Shown here: piece by piece, positions 23,009 to 30,535 of the stretch | Numbering within the stretch: position 1 is the stretch's first letter | How the letters are laid out: every line of letters begins with the position of its first letter | Origin: Bacillota bacterium | GTDB lineage: Bacteria > Bacillota > Sulfobacillia > Sulfobacillales > Sulfobacillaceae | Direction of reading: 5' to 3' | Assembly: GCA_021798975.1 (NCBI GenBank) | Contig: JAJZBJ010000006.1 | Coordinates: forward strand, 1-44,183 | DNA: 44,183 bases | Made by a program: the position numbers and the translations under genes | Notes under the pieces: generated by a model | Seen by the model: the letters and a program-made list of their open reading frames with translations, nothing else | What the model was told of the DNA's origin: nothing | Databases searched by the model: none

Positions 23009-23425
23009 CAGCGCCGCCCCTTCGGTCACCATAATCGGCACGGCGTCCTGGTTTTCGACCTCAAAGCGGAATCGAATGATCCCGCGCGGTTTGGAGGTTG
23101 ACCGGCGGGTTTCCGTAATCGTTACCGTGGTATAGAGGGTGTCGCCGGGACGGACCGGAGCCAGCCATTGAACCGTATCCAGACCCGGCCCGCCCATCGA
23201 CTCGTCCCCCATGACATGGGCCTCGGCCCAACGAGCCCACACCACCGCCAAGGTGTGGTAGCCTGAGGCGATCAGGCCGCCGAACGGGCCCTGGGCCGAA
23301 AACGCCTCATCAATGTGGATTTTCTGCGGATCGTACTGCTGTGCAAACTGGATAATATCCTCGCGACTGACCTGAATCGGGTCTAAACGATAGACGGTTC
23401 CTTGCTGGAATTCCTCGAAGTACAT
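22988..23425 (-). CDS. MaoC-like (R)-specific acyl dehydratase/hydratase
   Basis: A 145-residue hot-dog protein. The hydratase-2 motif is visible in YDPQKIHIDEAFSAQGPFGGLIASGYHTLAV, with the catalytic Asp and His at QYDPQKIHID. VQWLAPVRPGDTLYTTVTI is the usual second part. It acts on acyl-CoA or acyl-ACP thioesters. ATG 23425 follows GGGAGG. It lies 74 bp beyond the transhydrogenase genes on the same strand and before the AAR-like gene, hinting at a fatty-acyl role. Confidence 0.92.
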   Translation of the reverse strand: MYFEEFQQGTVYRLDPIQVSREDIIQFAQQYDPQKIHIDEAFSAQGPFGGLIASGYHTLAVVWARWAEAHVMGDESMGGPGLDTVQWLAPVRPGDTLYTTVTITETRRSTSKPRGIIRFRFEVENQDAVPIMVTEGAALIRLRPA

Positions 23426-23499
23426 AGCTCGCCTCCCGACGGCTCTCCCTCAGCCTCTCAGGGCACTGTACCCCGTCTAGCCGCCCAGGCGCAAGTCGG

Positions 23500-24861
23500 T
23501 TACTGGGCGCTCTCCAGTTCCCTCACCAACGCACCCAACGAGTGTTTGGCATCCCCGAACAACATGCGGGTCTTGGGATCGACGTAGAGCGGATTGTCCA
23601 CACCCGCAAATCCCCGCCCCATGGAGCGCTTCAAGACCACCACATGCCGGGCTTCGTCAACATTCAGGATCGGCATGCCGAACAGCGGGCTGCCCGTCTG
23701 GGTTCGCGCCGCGGGGTTGGTGACGTCATTCGCCCCCACCACCAACACCACGTCGGTGTCGCGAAAGCGGGGATTGATGCGATCCATTTCCCACAACTGG
23801 TCATAGGCGACGTCCGCCTCCGCTAGCAAAACATTCATGTGGCCCGGCATGCGGCCTGCCACCGGGTGGATTCCGAACAGCACTTCGACCCCGAACCCGT
23901 TCAGCAAGTCGATCACCTGTTTGACCTCCAACTGCGCGCGCGCGACCGCCAACCCGTATCCGGGGACCACCACCACTTTTTTCGCATAACGCAGCAGCAT
24001 AGCCGTGTCGTCATGCGTAATGGGCTGGACCGTCCCCTCGGCCGTGCCCGCTTCTCCTTGAGCGGCCTTCCCACTCCAGATGACGTTCATCAGCGAACGG
24101 TGCATGGCGCGGCTCATTTGCTGGGTCAAGATGGTCCCCGAAGCTCCGACCAGCGTGCCGGCAATAATCAGCAGCTGGTTTTGCAGCACGAATCCCGTGG
24201 CGGCTGCCGAAAGTCCGGTGAGGGCATTGAGGAGCGATATCACCACCGGCATGTCGGCTCCTCCGATGGGAAGTGTCAAGAGTGCGCCACCCGCCGCAGC
24301 GGCCGCCATGACGCCCAACGCGGCACCGATGCCCCCGTGTCCGGACGTCGCCAGGTAAACGGCGCCCGCCACAACCGCTGCCAGGACCGTCAATCCCAGA
24401 AGACGCAATCCTAGGGCCATGCGCAGATCCACACGGATCCACTCTTGCAGCTTCAAAAAGGCGATGATGCTGCCGCCAAAACTTACGGAACCCAACACCA
24501 TGGTAAGCAGGGCCAGCCAGGATGCCGCCCCCGACGACCCGGGCCATCCCCCCGCCGCCACCAAAGCTGCGGCCCCGCCTCCCAAGCCGTTGAAGAAGGC
24601 CACCATCTGGGGCATGGCGGTCATGCGCACGCGCCGGGCCGAGACAACCCCGATGGCGCTCCCCAATAGGGCCACCAACGCCACCCAGACCACATGGTCG
24701 TAGTGGGGCGCAAAAGCCAACGTCGTACCTAATGCCAACAGCATCCCGATCGCCAACAACCGGTTGCCCGAACGGGCAGACGCCGGCGAACCCAAAAATC
24801 GCACGCCTAGGACGAACAGCGTCGCCGAAGCCATGTACAGCACCTGGGCGATGGGGTTCAT
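23500..24861 (-). CDS. pntB: NAD(P) transhydrogenase subunit beta
   Basis: A 453-residue membrane subunit of the proton-pumping transhydrogenase, which drives hydride transfer from NADH to NADP+. The N-terminal part holds about nine helices, including MPQMVAFFNGLGGGAAALVA. The C-terminal dIII domain binds NADP(H): VVVPGYGLAVARAQ, GIHPVAGRMPGHMNVLLAEA, VLVVGANDVTNPAA, VVVLKRSMGRGFAGVDNPL. The start ATG shares ATGA with the stop of pntAB. It is the last subunit gene of the set. Confidence 0.97.
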   Translation of the reverse strand: MNPIAQVLYMASATLFVLGVRFLGSPASARSGNRLLAIGMLLALGTTLAFAPHYDHVVWVALVALLGSAIGVVSARRVRMTAMPQMVAFFNGLGGGAAALVAAGGWPGSSGAASWLALLTMVLGSVSFGGSIIAFLKLQEWIRVDLRMALGLRLLGLTVLAAVVAGAVYLATSGHGGIGAALGVMAAAAAGGALLTLPIGGADMPVVISLLNALTGLSAAATGFVLQNQLLIIAGTLVGASGTILTQQMSRAMHRSLMNVIWSGKAAQGEAGTAEGTVQPITHDDTAMLLRYAKKVVVVPGYGLAVARAQLEVKQVIDLLNGFGVEVLFGIHPVAGRMPGHMNVLLAEADVAYDQLWEMDRINPRFRDTDVVLVVGANDVTNPAARTQTGSPLFGMPILNVDEARHVVVLKRSMGRGFAGVDNPLYVDPKTRMLFGDAKHSLGALVRELESAQ

Positions 24862-25154
24862 GAGGACCGCCCCGCTTCCCGCTCCGATCGAAACATGGCC
24901 AAAATGCGGTCCGTAACGACAAATCCCCCCACCAAGTTGATGCTGGCGAAGAGCACCGCCGCTAAGGCAATGACGAGCGCGGCTGTTCCGTGCACCGAGA
25001 ACGCCAGAACCAATGCGCCAACCAGAATGATGCCGTGGATGGCGTTGGTGGCGGACATAAGGGGCGTATGCAAAATAGAGGGTACTTTAGCGATGACCTG
25101 AAACCCAGCCAAAACGGCTAAGACGAAAATGTAAATCTCAGCGATTAAGGACAT
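24858..25154 (-). CDS. pntAB: NAD(P) transhydrogenase subunit alpha, part 2
   Basis: A 98-residue membrane subunit with three hydrophobic helices: IYIFVLAVLAGFQVIAKV, SATNAIHGIILVGALVLAF and ALAAVLFASINLVGGFVVT. The VPSILHTPLMSATNAIHG loop is the family signature. ATG 25154 follows AAGGGGGTG. It overlaps pntAA by 17 bp and pntB by 4 bp. The three-subunit form is the one seen in Rhodospirillum and Thermus rather than E. coli. Confidence 0.95.
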   Translation of the reverse strand: MSLIAEIYIFVLAVLAGFQVIAKVPSILHTPLMSATNAIHGIILVGALVLAFSVHGTAALVIALAAVLFASINLVGGFVVTDRILAMFRSEREAGRSS

Positions 25155-26310
25155 CCATGACACCCCCTTCACGACGTTTTACCAGCCCGGTATGGATCAA
25201 CTGCCCTGCGTGGACTAGCACCATGCGGTTCACAATGTCATCATCCGGCAACGATAGCGTGTGATCCGCATCCCAGGCCAAGCCGGCTTGGTCGAGGTAC
25301 TGGAGAAAATTGGCCAGGTTGCGGCCATAGAGCTGGCTTGCATCACGGGGCAGCTCCGAGGCCAAGTTTTGCGCTCCCACGACCTCGACGCCGGCATAGA
25401 ACACGGCGCGCCCGGCCTCCGTCACCTCGGTGTTGCCGCCGCTCTCGGCCGCCAAGTCGATAATGACGGAACCGGGCTTCATGCCGGAAATCATCTCCCG
25501 GGTGATCAAAATCGGAGCGCGCTGGCCGGGAATTTGCGCGGTGGTAATAATGGCATCCGCCCATGCCACCGGTTCGCGCAGGCGCTCATTCTCCTGCCGG
25601 TGGGCCTCCTCGCCCAGTTCTGTGGCATAGCCATCTTGTGTGGCAGACGTTTCGACCTCCAGCGTCAGGAAGCGGGCCCCCAGACTCTCGACCTGCTCGC
25701 GCACTTCGGGCCGCGTATCGAAGGCTTCCACCTGCGCCCCCAGTCGATGGGCGGTGGCGATGGCTTGCAAACCCGCAACACCCGCTCCCAGCACCAAGAC
25801 CCGCGCGGGAGGAATTGTCCCGGCAGCAGTCATCAACAGCGGAAAAAACTTGCGCAGGCGTTCAGCCGCCACCACGGCGGCACGGTATCCGATGACCGTA
25901 CTCAGAGAAGAGAGAACGTCCATGCTCTGGGCCCGGCTGACGCGCGGCAAGGCGTCCATGCTGAGAGCCGTCACCCCGCCGGACGCCCAGAATTCAAAGA
26001 CCTCGACGGGAGCGGAAAAGGGCTTCAGCAGACCCACGACAACCGTACCGCGCGGCACGCCTGCCCAGTCACCCGCATTCCGGGGCCCGTTGACAACCGC
26101 CAGCAGGTCGCTCCCCGCGAGCACGGCGCTGCGGTCCTGCTCTATCACGGCCCCTGCCGCCTGGTATTGCTCGTCATCGAAGCCTGCTCCGTGGCCAGCC
26201 GCAGACTCCATCGTGACCGCATGGCCCTGGGATACTAAGCGGCCCACACTATCGGGGGGCAACGCGACCAGCGTCTCCCCATGCGCCTCCCGCAGCAGTC
26301 CTATCTTCAG
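25138..26310 (-). CDS. pntAA: NAD(P) transhydrogenase subunit alpha, part 1 (CTG start)
   Basis: The 390-residue NAD(H)-binding dI subunit, related to alanine dehydrogenase. VLVLGAGVAGLQAIATAHRLGAQVEAFDTRPEVREQ is the NAD site and TTAQIPGQRAPILI the later loop. The conserved N-terminus KIGLLREAHGETLVALPPDSV is encoded upstream of the first ordinary start (TTG at 26262). It can begin only at CTG 26310, six bases after GGGGGAG, because an in-frame TAG lies at 26323-26325. An ATT at 26316 touches the ribosome site and is unlikely. It is first in the pnt set. Confidence 0.93.
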   Translation of the reverse strand: MKIGLLREAHGETLVALPPDSVGRLVSQGHAVTMESAAGHGAGFDDEQYQAAGAVIEQDRSAVLAGSDLLAVVNGPRNAGDWAGVPRGTVVVGLLKPFSAPVEVFEFWASGGVTALSMDALPRVSRAQSMDVLSSLSTVIGYRAAVVAAERLRKFFPLLMTAAGTIPPARVLVLGAGVAGLQAIATAHRLGAQVEAFDTRPEVREQVESLGARFLTLEVETSATQDGYATELGEEAHRQENERLREPVAWADAIITTAQIPGQRAPILITREMISGMKPGSVIIDLAAESGGNTEVTEAGRAVFYAGVEVVGAQNLASELPRDASQLYGRNLANFLQYLDQAGLAWDADHTLSLPDDDIVNRMVLVHAGQLIHTGLVKRREGGVMDVLNR

Positions 26311-26478
26311 CGCAATCTCCCCCTAACGAATTTCCATGATATTTTGGGTACCTGCGGACCGGATGGCAATCAATCCACCGTGAACGGCCGGTTTTGACCT
26401 GTGGACGGCGGCGGCCTTGCGAACGGCCGAGCCGCCTATCAAAAAATCCGAAGCCCTGCGAAATATTTTCGATTTCTA

Positions 26479-26497
26479 CATGACAACTCCATGACAA
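26479..26497 (-). promoter_or_regulatory. Pho-box-like direct repeat
   Basis: Read on the minus strand, TTGTCAT-GGAG-TTGTCAT shows two identical heptamers 11 bp apart, extended by a G in both copies. This matches the layout of PhoB/OmpR-class sites (CTGTCAT repeats with 11-bp period). It lies about 170 bp upstream of pntAA and about 95 bp upstream of the small membrane protein gene. No clear promoter is seen for either gene in 26311-26592, which otherwise holds a G+C-rich hairpin at 26407-26436. Confidence 0.45.
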
Positions 26498-26592
26498 TGT
26501 GGGGACAGCCTCGAGCCTGTTCCGCCCGGCGCTCTGTCTAGACCGGCGACGGCGGGGAATAATACAGGCAAACTATAAAGGAGGTAAACCAT

Positions 26593-26760
26593 ATGTGGTT
26601 AACCATCGGGATTGTCCTGCTGGTTATCTGGGGACTGGGGTTCTTCCTCTGGCATCTTGGGACCTTTATCTGGCTGGCCCTCATTTTGGCCGCGGCTGCC
26701 TTTGTGTGGCACTGGGTCAGCCATCGGCCCACGGCCAAGACCCGTGAGGGAGAACATTAG
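26593..26760 (+). CDS. Small hydrophobic membrane protein, Lmo0937/DUF5670-like
   Basis: A 55-residue protein starting MWLTIGIVLLVIWGLGFFLW, with two hydrophobic helices at about 3-20 and 23-40 and a short charged tail RPTAKTREGEH. Length and layout match the Lmo0937 group of tiny membrane proteins, often stress-induced in Firmicutes. ATG 26593 has a textbook AAGGAGG seven bases upstream, and a clear terminator follows the stop by 8 bp, so it is a real single-gene unit. Function unknown. Confidence 0.85.
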   Translation: MWLTIGIVLLVIWGLGFFLWHLGTFIWLALILAAAAFVWHWVSHRPTAKTREGEH

Positions 26761-26768
26761 ACAAAAGA

Positions 26769-26803
26769 GCCGATGCCGCTGAGGACATCGGCCCTTCCTT
26801 TTT
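26769..26803 (+). terminator. Intrinsic terminator
   Basis: GCCGATG (26769-26775) pairs with CATCGGC (26786-26792), followed by CCTTCCTTTTT. It ends the small membrane protein transcript. Confidence 0.88.
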
Positions 26804-26826
26804 GGGCGGCCGCACCGGCCCGTATC

Positions 26827-27930
26827 TTATCCCCAGACTTCCCCGGCGATGCGTGCCACATGGGCGAGTTTGGCCCACTGCTCCTCTTCTGTCAGCAAAT
26901 TGCCCTCTTCAGTGGACGCGAAGCCACATTGGGGGCTTAGCGCCAGCCTGTTCCCATCAACATAGCGGGACGCCTCGTCAATCCGGCGTTTAATCGCATC
27001 GGCATCTTCCAGTACACCCGATTTGGATGTGATCAGCCCAAGCACAATCTTCAAATCGGGGCGGACGGCAAAGCGGAGCGGCTCGAAGCCGCCGGCCCGT
27101 TCGCTGTCGTATTCCAAAAAAAAGCCGTCGACGTTAACGGTCCCAAAAAGGGTTTCCGCCACCGGTTCGTACCCGCCGGAGGCAATCCATGCCGAGCGGA
27201 AGTTGCCGCGGCAAATATGCATGGTCACGGTGAGATCGTCGGGGCGGTCTTCTAGAGCCAGATTGATGGCGTTGGCGTATCGACGCTGCACCGCGTCCAA
27301 GTCCCACCCGCGTGCCTCGAGCGCGGCGCGCTGCTCGGTCGAACACAGGTACGCCCATGACGTGTCATCCAGCTGCAAATATCGGCAGCCCAGGTCATAG
27401 AAAGCCTGGATGGCTTTTTTATAGGCACGGCCCAAGTCGGAAAAGAATTCATCGAGGTCGGGGTACGCCGTCTTCTGAATCTCGCCGCGAAAATGCAGCA
27501 TGCTGGGGCTGGGGATCGTCATCTTGGGCAGGGCCTGGCTGGCATGCTCTTTCAGAAACGCAAAATGCCGCAGCATGGGATGGCGGCCGAAGTCCAGGCG
27601 CTTCACCACCCGAATGCTGTGCGACTGCAGCGTCTGTCCTTGAAAGTGGATGCCGTTGTCCTCCGCCTCGAATGGCTCCACGCCATCCAGCCCCTCGAGA
27701 AAGTCAAAATGCCAATAGGCGCGCCGAAACTCGCCGTCGGTCGCGGCGGCCAAGCCCAGATCCTGCTGGCGTACAACGACACGGCGGATCTCCTCATTTT
27801 CCAGTTCGGTTAGCAACTCGCGGCTCAACTGGCCGCGTTGGTAACGGCGGCGCGCCTCTTTCAATACGTCGGGGCGCAACAGGCTGCCGACGTGGTCGGC
27901 ATGAAATGGAGCTAATTTCTTGGATGACAT
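26827..27930 (-). CDS. Cobalamin-independent methionine synthase-like protein (YxjG/YxjH family)
   Basis: A 367-residue barrel related to the C-terminal half of MetE. FHADHVGSLLRP, ATDGEFRR and LQLDDTSW are family marks. Zinc ligands are expected in MHICRGNFRS and SPQCGFAS. YxjG-type proteins are thought to methylate homocysteine from a donor other than polyglutamyl methylfolate. The gene is preceded by a full SAM-I riboswitch, which agrees with methionine supply. ATG 27930 follows GAGGG at nine bases; ATG 27939, three codons earlier, is equally possible. Confidence 0.92.
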   Translation of the reverse strand: MSSKKLAPFHADHVGSLLRPDVLKEARRRYQRGQLSRELLTELENEEIRRVVVRQQDLGLAAATDGEFRRAYWHFDFLEGLDGVEPFEAEDNGIHFQGQTLQSHSIRVVKRLDFGRHPMLRHFAFLKEHASQALPKMTIPSPSMLHFRGEIQKTAYPDLDEFFSDLGRAYKKAIQAFYDLGCRYLQLDDTSWAYLCSTEQRAALEARGWDLDAVQRRYANAINLALEDRPDDLTVTMHICRGNFRSAWIASGGYEPVAETLFGTVNVDGFFLEYDSERAGGFEPLRFAVRPDLKIVLGLITSKSGVLEDADAIKRRIDEASRYVDGNRLALSPQCGFASTEEGNLLTEEEQWAKLAHVARIAGEVWG

Positions 27931-28053
27931 GTAAACCATCCCTCATTTCCTCGATAGTCCGACTGGGACCAAGCCTGCTGAGACGGGTGGATGGATTCTA
28001 TTGCATGGGAAGACGTGAACAAGCGGTCAATGCGCAGTATCCCACGAAACATA

Positions 28054-28078
28054 GAAAAAGCCCCCTTGGTTGGGGCCC
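28054..28078 (-). terminator. Riboswitch-controlled attenuator terminator
   Basis: On the minus strand GCCCC and GGGGC pair around a short loop, with a run of five T immediately after. It lies 36 nt past the S-box aptamer and about 120 nt before the methionine gene, where an expression-platform terminator is expected. Confidence 0.85.
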
Positions 28079-28113
28079 ATCAAGTCGATGCTCAGATGTG
28101 GAAAATACCATCT

Positions 28114-28220
28114 GCCTCTCATCTCTCCCTCCGATGGAGGGAAGGAATTAGCACCATGCCAACCTCAGGCAGGTTGCTGCAGCGTCATCGGGCCAGTCCC
28201 TCGGCTGCTCTTGATAAGGG
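28114..28220 (-). promoter_or_regulatory. SAM-I (S-box) riboswitch aptamer
   Basis: Read on the minus strand, the conserved blocks come in order: CTTATCAAGAG (P1 and kink-turn), GAGGGACTGGCCCGATGA, GCAACC, GGTTGG closing P3, CATGGTGCTAATTCC, a P4 hairpin CCCTCC/GGAGGG, and GATGAG, which closes P1 with CTTATC. All the usual S-box core nucleotides that I can check are present. SAM binding should stabilise P1 and favour the terminator at 28054-28078. An alternative stem CAGATG/CATCTG just after P1 could act as antiterminator. Confidence 0.96.
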
Positions 28221-28235
28221 CCAGTCTTGGGAGGT

Positions 28236-28264
28236 ATTATGCGCGCCTGAGGACCAATCGTCAA
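28236..28264 (-). promoter_or_regulatory. Promoter of the S-box leader
   Basis: On the minus strand, -35 TTGACG (28259-28264) and -10 CATAAT (28236-28241) are 17 bp apart. The predicted start near 28229 is about 10 nt upstream of the aptamer. Confidence 0.8.
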
Positions 28265-28335
28265 GGGAGGAGAAACCGGACCCGGATGATCCGTAGACCA
28301 GGCATGGTGCAGCACCACCCCGCCGTTCGCATCCC

Positions 28336-29568
28336 CTAGCCGGCAGTGATGTGGAGTTCGGGTTCGGGGGCCGCTTCCCGCAGCTTGCGGAAAATCACCA
28401 AGCTGCCCATCAAAGCGGCCAGGGCCGCCCCGCCGAAGGGACCGACAACGCCAAAATGGATGAGACCCGAGGCCGCCAGGGGTCCGACAATGCCACCCAC
28501 GTACATTGGCAAATAAACCAGATTCAAGGCGGTGGTGCGGTGAGAGGCTGGAATGCGGGTGGAAAACAGGGCGAAAATCATCGCACCGCTAATACTCACC
28601 GCGGCACTAAAGGCGGTCAGGATGACGCCAAAGGGCAATAAATGGCGGCTGAAGCCGAGCAGCACGGCCGCCGGGACAATCACAGCGAAAGCCCAGCTCA
28701 GCACCTTGGTAAATCCCACGCGATCACCGAGCCGGCCTGCCACAATGGTAATCAAGGCTCCCACCAAGGCGGCCAAACCGACCATGGCACCGATGGCCAG
28801 CGTGATGCTGCCGCCGTGGTGATAAAATTGCTCAATAGCTACCGGCACGTAGGGGTTCACCATTTGCCGGGTCACCATCAAGAGCCCGTATATCCCAAAT
28901 AAAAGCCATGTCACCGGCAGGTTAAAGGTAAACCGCACCGAGCTCCATGCCGCACGCCATGCCGACTCTGGCGACACGTTATGGGACGGAGCCGCTTCCC
29001 GATACGAGACCAGCAGCATGCTGCCGGTCATCATCGACAACGCGGCATCGACATAATACAAGTCGTGCAAGGTAAAGGCCGTGCCGTGCACCAGCCATCC
29101 TCCCACGAGGGGGCCGAGCGCCATGCCAATGGGCGAAGCCACACTAAAGGTGGATATCGCTGACCCGACCCGGTTGTCCGGCACCAGACGCCGCAGCGAG
29201 GACAGCATGATGCCGGTATTGCCCAACTGGAAGCCCACCAAGGACATCGCGACCACCACGCCCGGCAAACGATGGCTTAACCCCAAGAGGGCGAATACCA
29301 CCGCCTCGACATAGGCGCTCCGGATAATCACCGCTTTTCCGCCATGCCGATTGGCCCACACCCCCCACATCGGCACCAGCGGCAGCCCGACAATAAAGGT
29401 CAACGCACTCAGTACACCCACCCATGTGGTGGCGTGCTGGACCCGCATGCCTTCCAAGTAGACCGGCAAAAAGGCGAGAACGTGGCTATAGCCATAGGAC
29501 TCGACGACGGAGGTGACAAAAAACAGGACCAGGGTAAGTCTCCAACTGCTAGCCGCGCGATGCACCAC
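28336..29568 (-). CDS. Major facilitator superfamily transporter
   Basis: A 410-residue membrane protein with about twelve hydrophobic segments in two halves separated by a loop near SYREAAPSHNVSPESAW. MFS loop motifs are visible as WGVWANRHGGKAVIIRSA and GRLGDRVGFTKVL. FNLPVTWLLFGIYGLLMVTRQMVNPYVPV is reminiscent of multidrug or sugar efflux members, but the substrate cannot be assigned. Start is GTG 29568 (or the adjacent GTG 29565), just after GGGAGGAG; the frame stays open for 68 codons upstream without support. It diverges from the nucleoside phosphorylase across 218 bp. Confidence 0.88.
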   Translation of the reverse strand: MVHRAASSWRLTLVLFFVTSVVESYGYSHVLAFLPVYLEGMRVQHATTWVGVLSALTFIVGLPLVPMWGVWANRHGGKAVIIRSAYVEAVVFALLGLSHRLPGVVVAMSLVGFQLGNTGIMLSSLRRLVPDNRVGSAISTFSVASPIGMALGPLVGGWLVHGTAFTLHDLYYVDAALSMMTGSMLLVSYREAAPSHNVSPESAWRAAWSSVRFTFNLPVTWLLFGIYGLLMVTRQMVNPYVPVAIEQFYHHGGSITLAIGAMVGLAALVGALITIVAGRLGDRVGFTKVLSWAFAVIVPAAVLLGFSRHLLPFGVILTAFSAAVSISGAMIFALFSTRIPASHRTTALNLVYLPMYVGGIVGPLAASGLIHFGVVGPFGGAALAALMGSLVIFRKLREAAPEPELHITAG

Positions 29569-29786
29569 GTTGCTCCTCCCACGATGCGAAACGAATGCAA
29601 AAACCATTGCCCGGAAGTTCCTATGCATCCATGATGACGGAACAACCAGTATTGTCAATTGCCCGCCCCTGCCAGAATTCCCCCAAAAACCGCCGGCCCC
29701 CCCATCCCCATTCTCCCGCAGAGCGAAACATGGTACGTTAGCTAGAAAGACTTTTCCAGCCGGATACGGCATAAGGAGAGAGCGTT

Positions 29787-30518
29787 GTGCAGGAGCATCC
29801 CCATGATCCGCCCCACTTTACGGCCGATCAGTTTGTCGCCTATGTCGCCCGGCAAGCGCAGGTTGACCTTCCGGCGTTTGGCATCCGGCCCGACGTTCTA
29901 TTGACCTATGTGAGCCACTTCCCGCTCTTAGACCGCTGGGGGCTCAAGGAGCCCTCAGCGCGATTGTTTCCGCCCCCCGTCCTGACCGGGTCTGACGCGG
30001 CCGTGATGCGCGGTCCGGTTGGCGCGCCTCTGGCGGCGGCCACCCTGGAAGAGCTCAAAGCTCTGGGCGCTCAGCGTATCTGGGTATTGGGCTATGCCGG
30101 CAGTCTTGACCCCCGATTCCTGTTGGGCGATGTCGTGCTGGTGGAGCGGGCCCTGAGCGACGAGGGAACCTCCCGCCATTACCACCAGGACGGTTGGGGC
30201 ACGCCGGCCCCCGAGAGTCTGGCAGCGTTTCCGGAAGGCCTTCCCCGCGGCTCTCTCTGGACCACGGATGCCATTTACCGGGAAACGCCCCAAAAAATAG
30301 CCCATTTCCGCACCCTTGGGTGCCAACTGGTGGATATGGAAACGTCATGCTATTTCCACGTCGGCGCGTCTCTAGGTCTCCAGGTCGGCGCTCTCATGGT
30401 GGTCAGCGACGAACTCTTCCACCCCTGGAACCCGGGATTTGGGTCGCCCCCTGTCGTCGCGGGAGTGACGCGGGCCTATGCGCTTTTTCGCTCGCTCTTA
30501 ACCCGCGATAGCGATTGA
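29787..30518 (+). CDS. Nucleoside phosphorylase, PNP/UDP family
   Basis: A 243-residue phosphorylase. WVLGYAGSLDPRFLLGDVVLV corresponds to the phosphate-site region of purine/uridine phosphorylases, and VDMETSCYFHVGASLGLQVGALMVVSDEL contains the ribose-binding Met-Glu and the base-contacting acidic residue. It cleaves a nucleoside with phosphate; purine or pyrimidine preference is not clear. GTG 29787 follows AAGGAGA. It is followed after 17 bp by the hydroxyglutarate oxidase gene. Confidence 0.85.
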   Translation: MQEHPHDPPHFTADQFVAYVARQAQVDLPAFGIRPDVLLTYVSHFPLLDRWGLKEPSARLFPPPVLTGSDAAVMRGPVGAPLAAATLEELKALGAQRIWVLGYAGSLDPRFLLGDVVLVERALSDEGTSRHYHQDGWGTPAPESLAAFPEGLPRGSLWTTDAIYRETPQKIAHFRTLGCQLVDMETSCYFHVGASLGLQVGALMVVSDELFHPWNPGFGSPPVVAGVTRAYALFRSLLTRDSD

Positions 30519-30535
30519 GCTTTTGGGGGCAGAAC

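Noticed and set aside
20941-23034. A 697-codon open frame on the plus strand
   Set aside because: It runs antisense to the zinc-ribbon and AAR-like genes and out of frame with the flavin reductase. Its product is rich in Arg, Pro, Gly and His with no domain; it is a by-product of high G+C codon use.
25261-26238. A 325-codon open frame antisense to pntAA
   Set aside because: It lies wholly within pntAA, whose protein is unmistakable, and has low-complexity composition.
26407-26436. G+C-rich hairpin GGCGGC...GCCGCC as a terminator of pnt or the small protein
   Set aside because: It is upstream of both genes and its A/T run is on the wrong side for either strand.
27991-28339. Small open frames on the plus strand between the methionine gene and the MFS gene
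   Set aside because: They cross the S-box aptamer, its terminator and promoter, which explain the sequence on the other strand.
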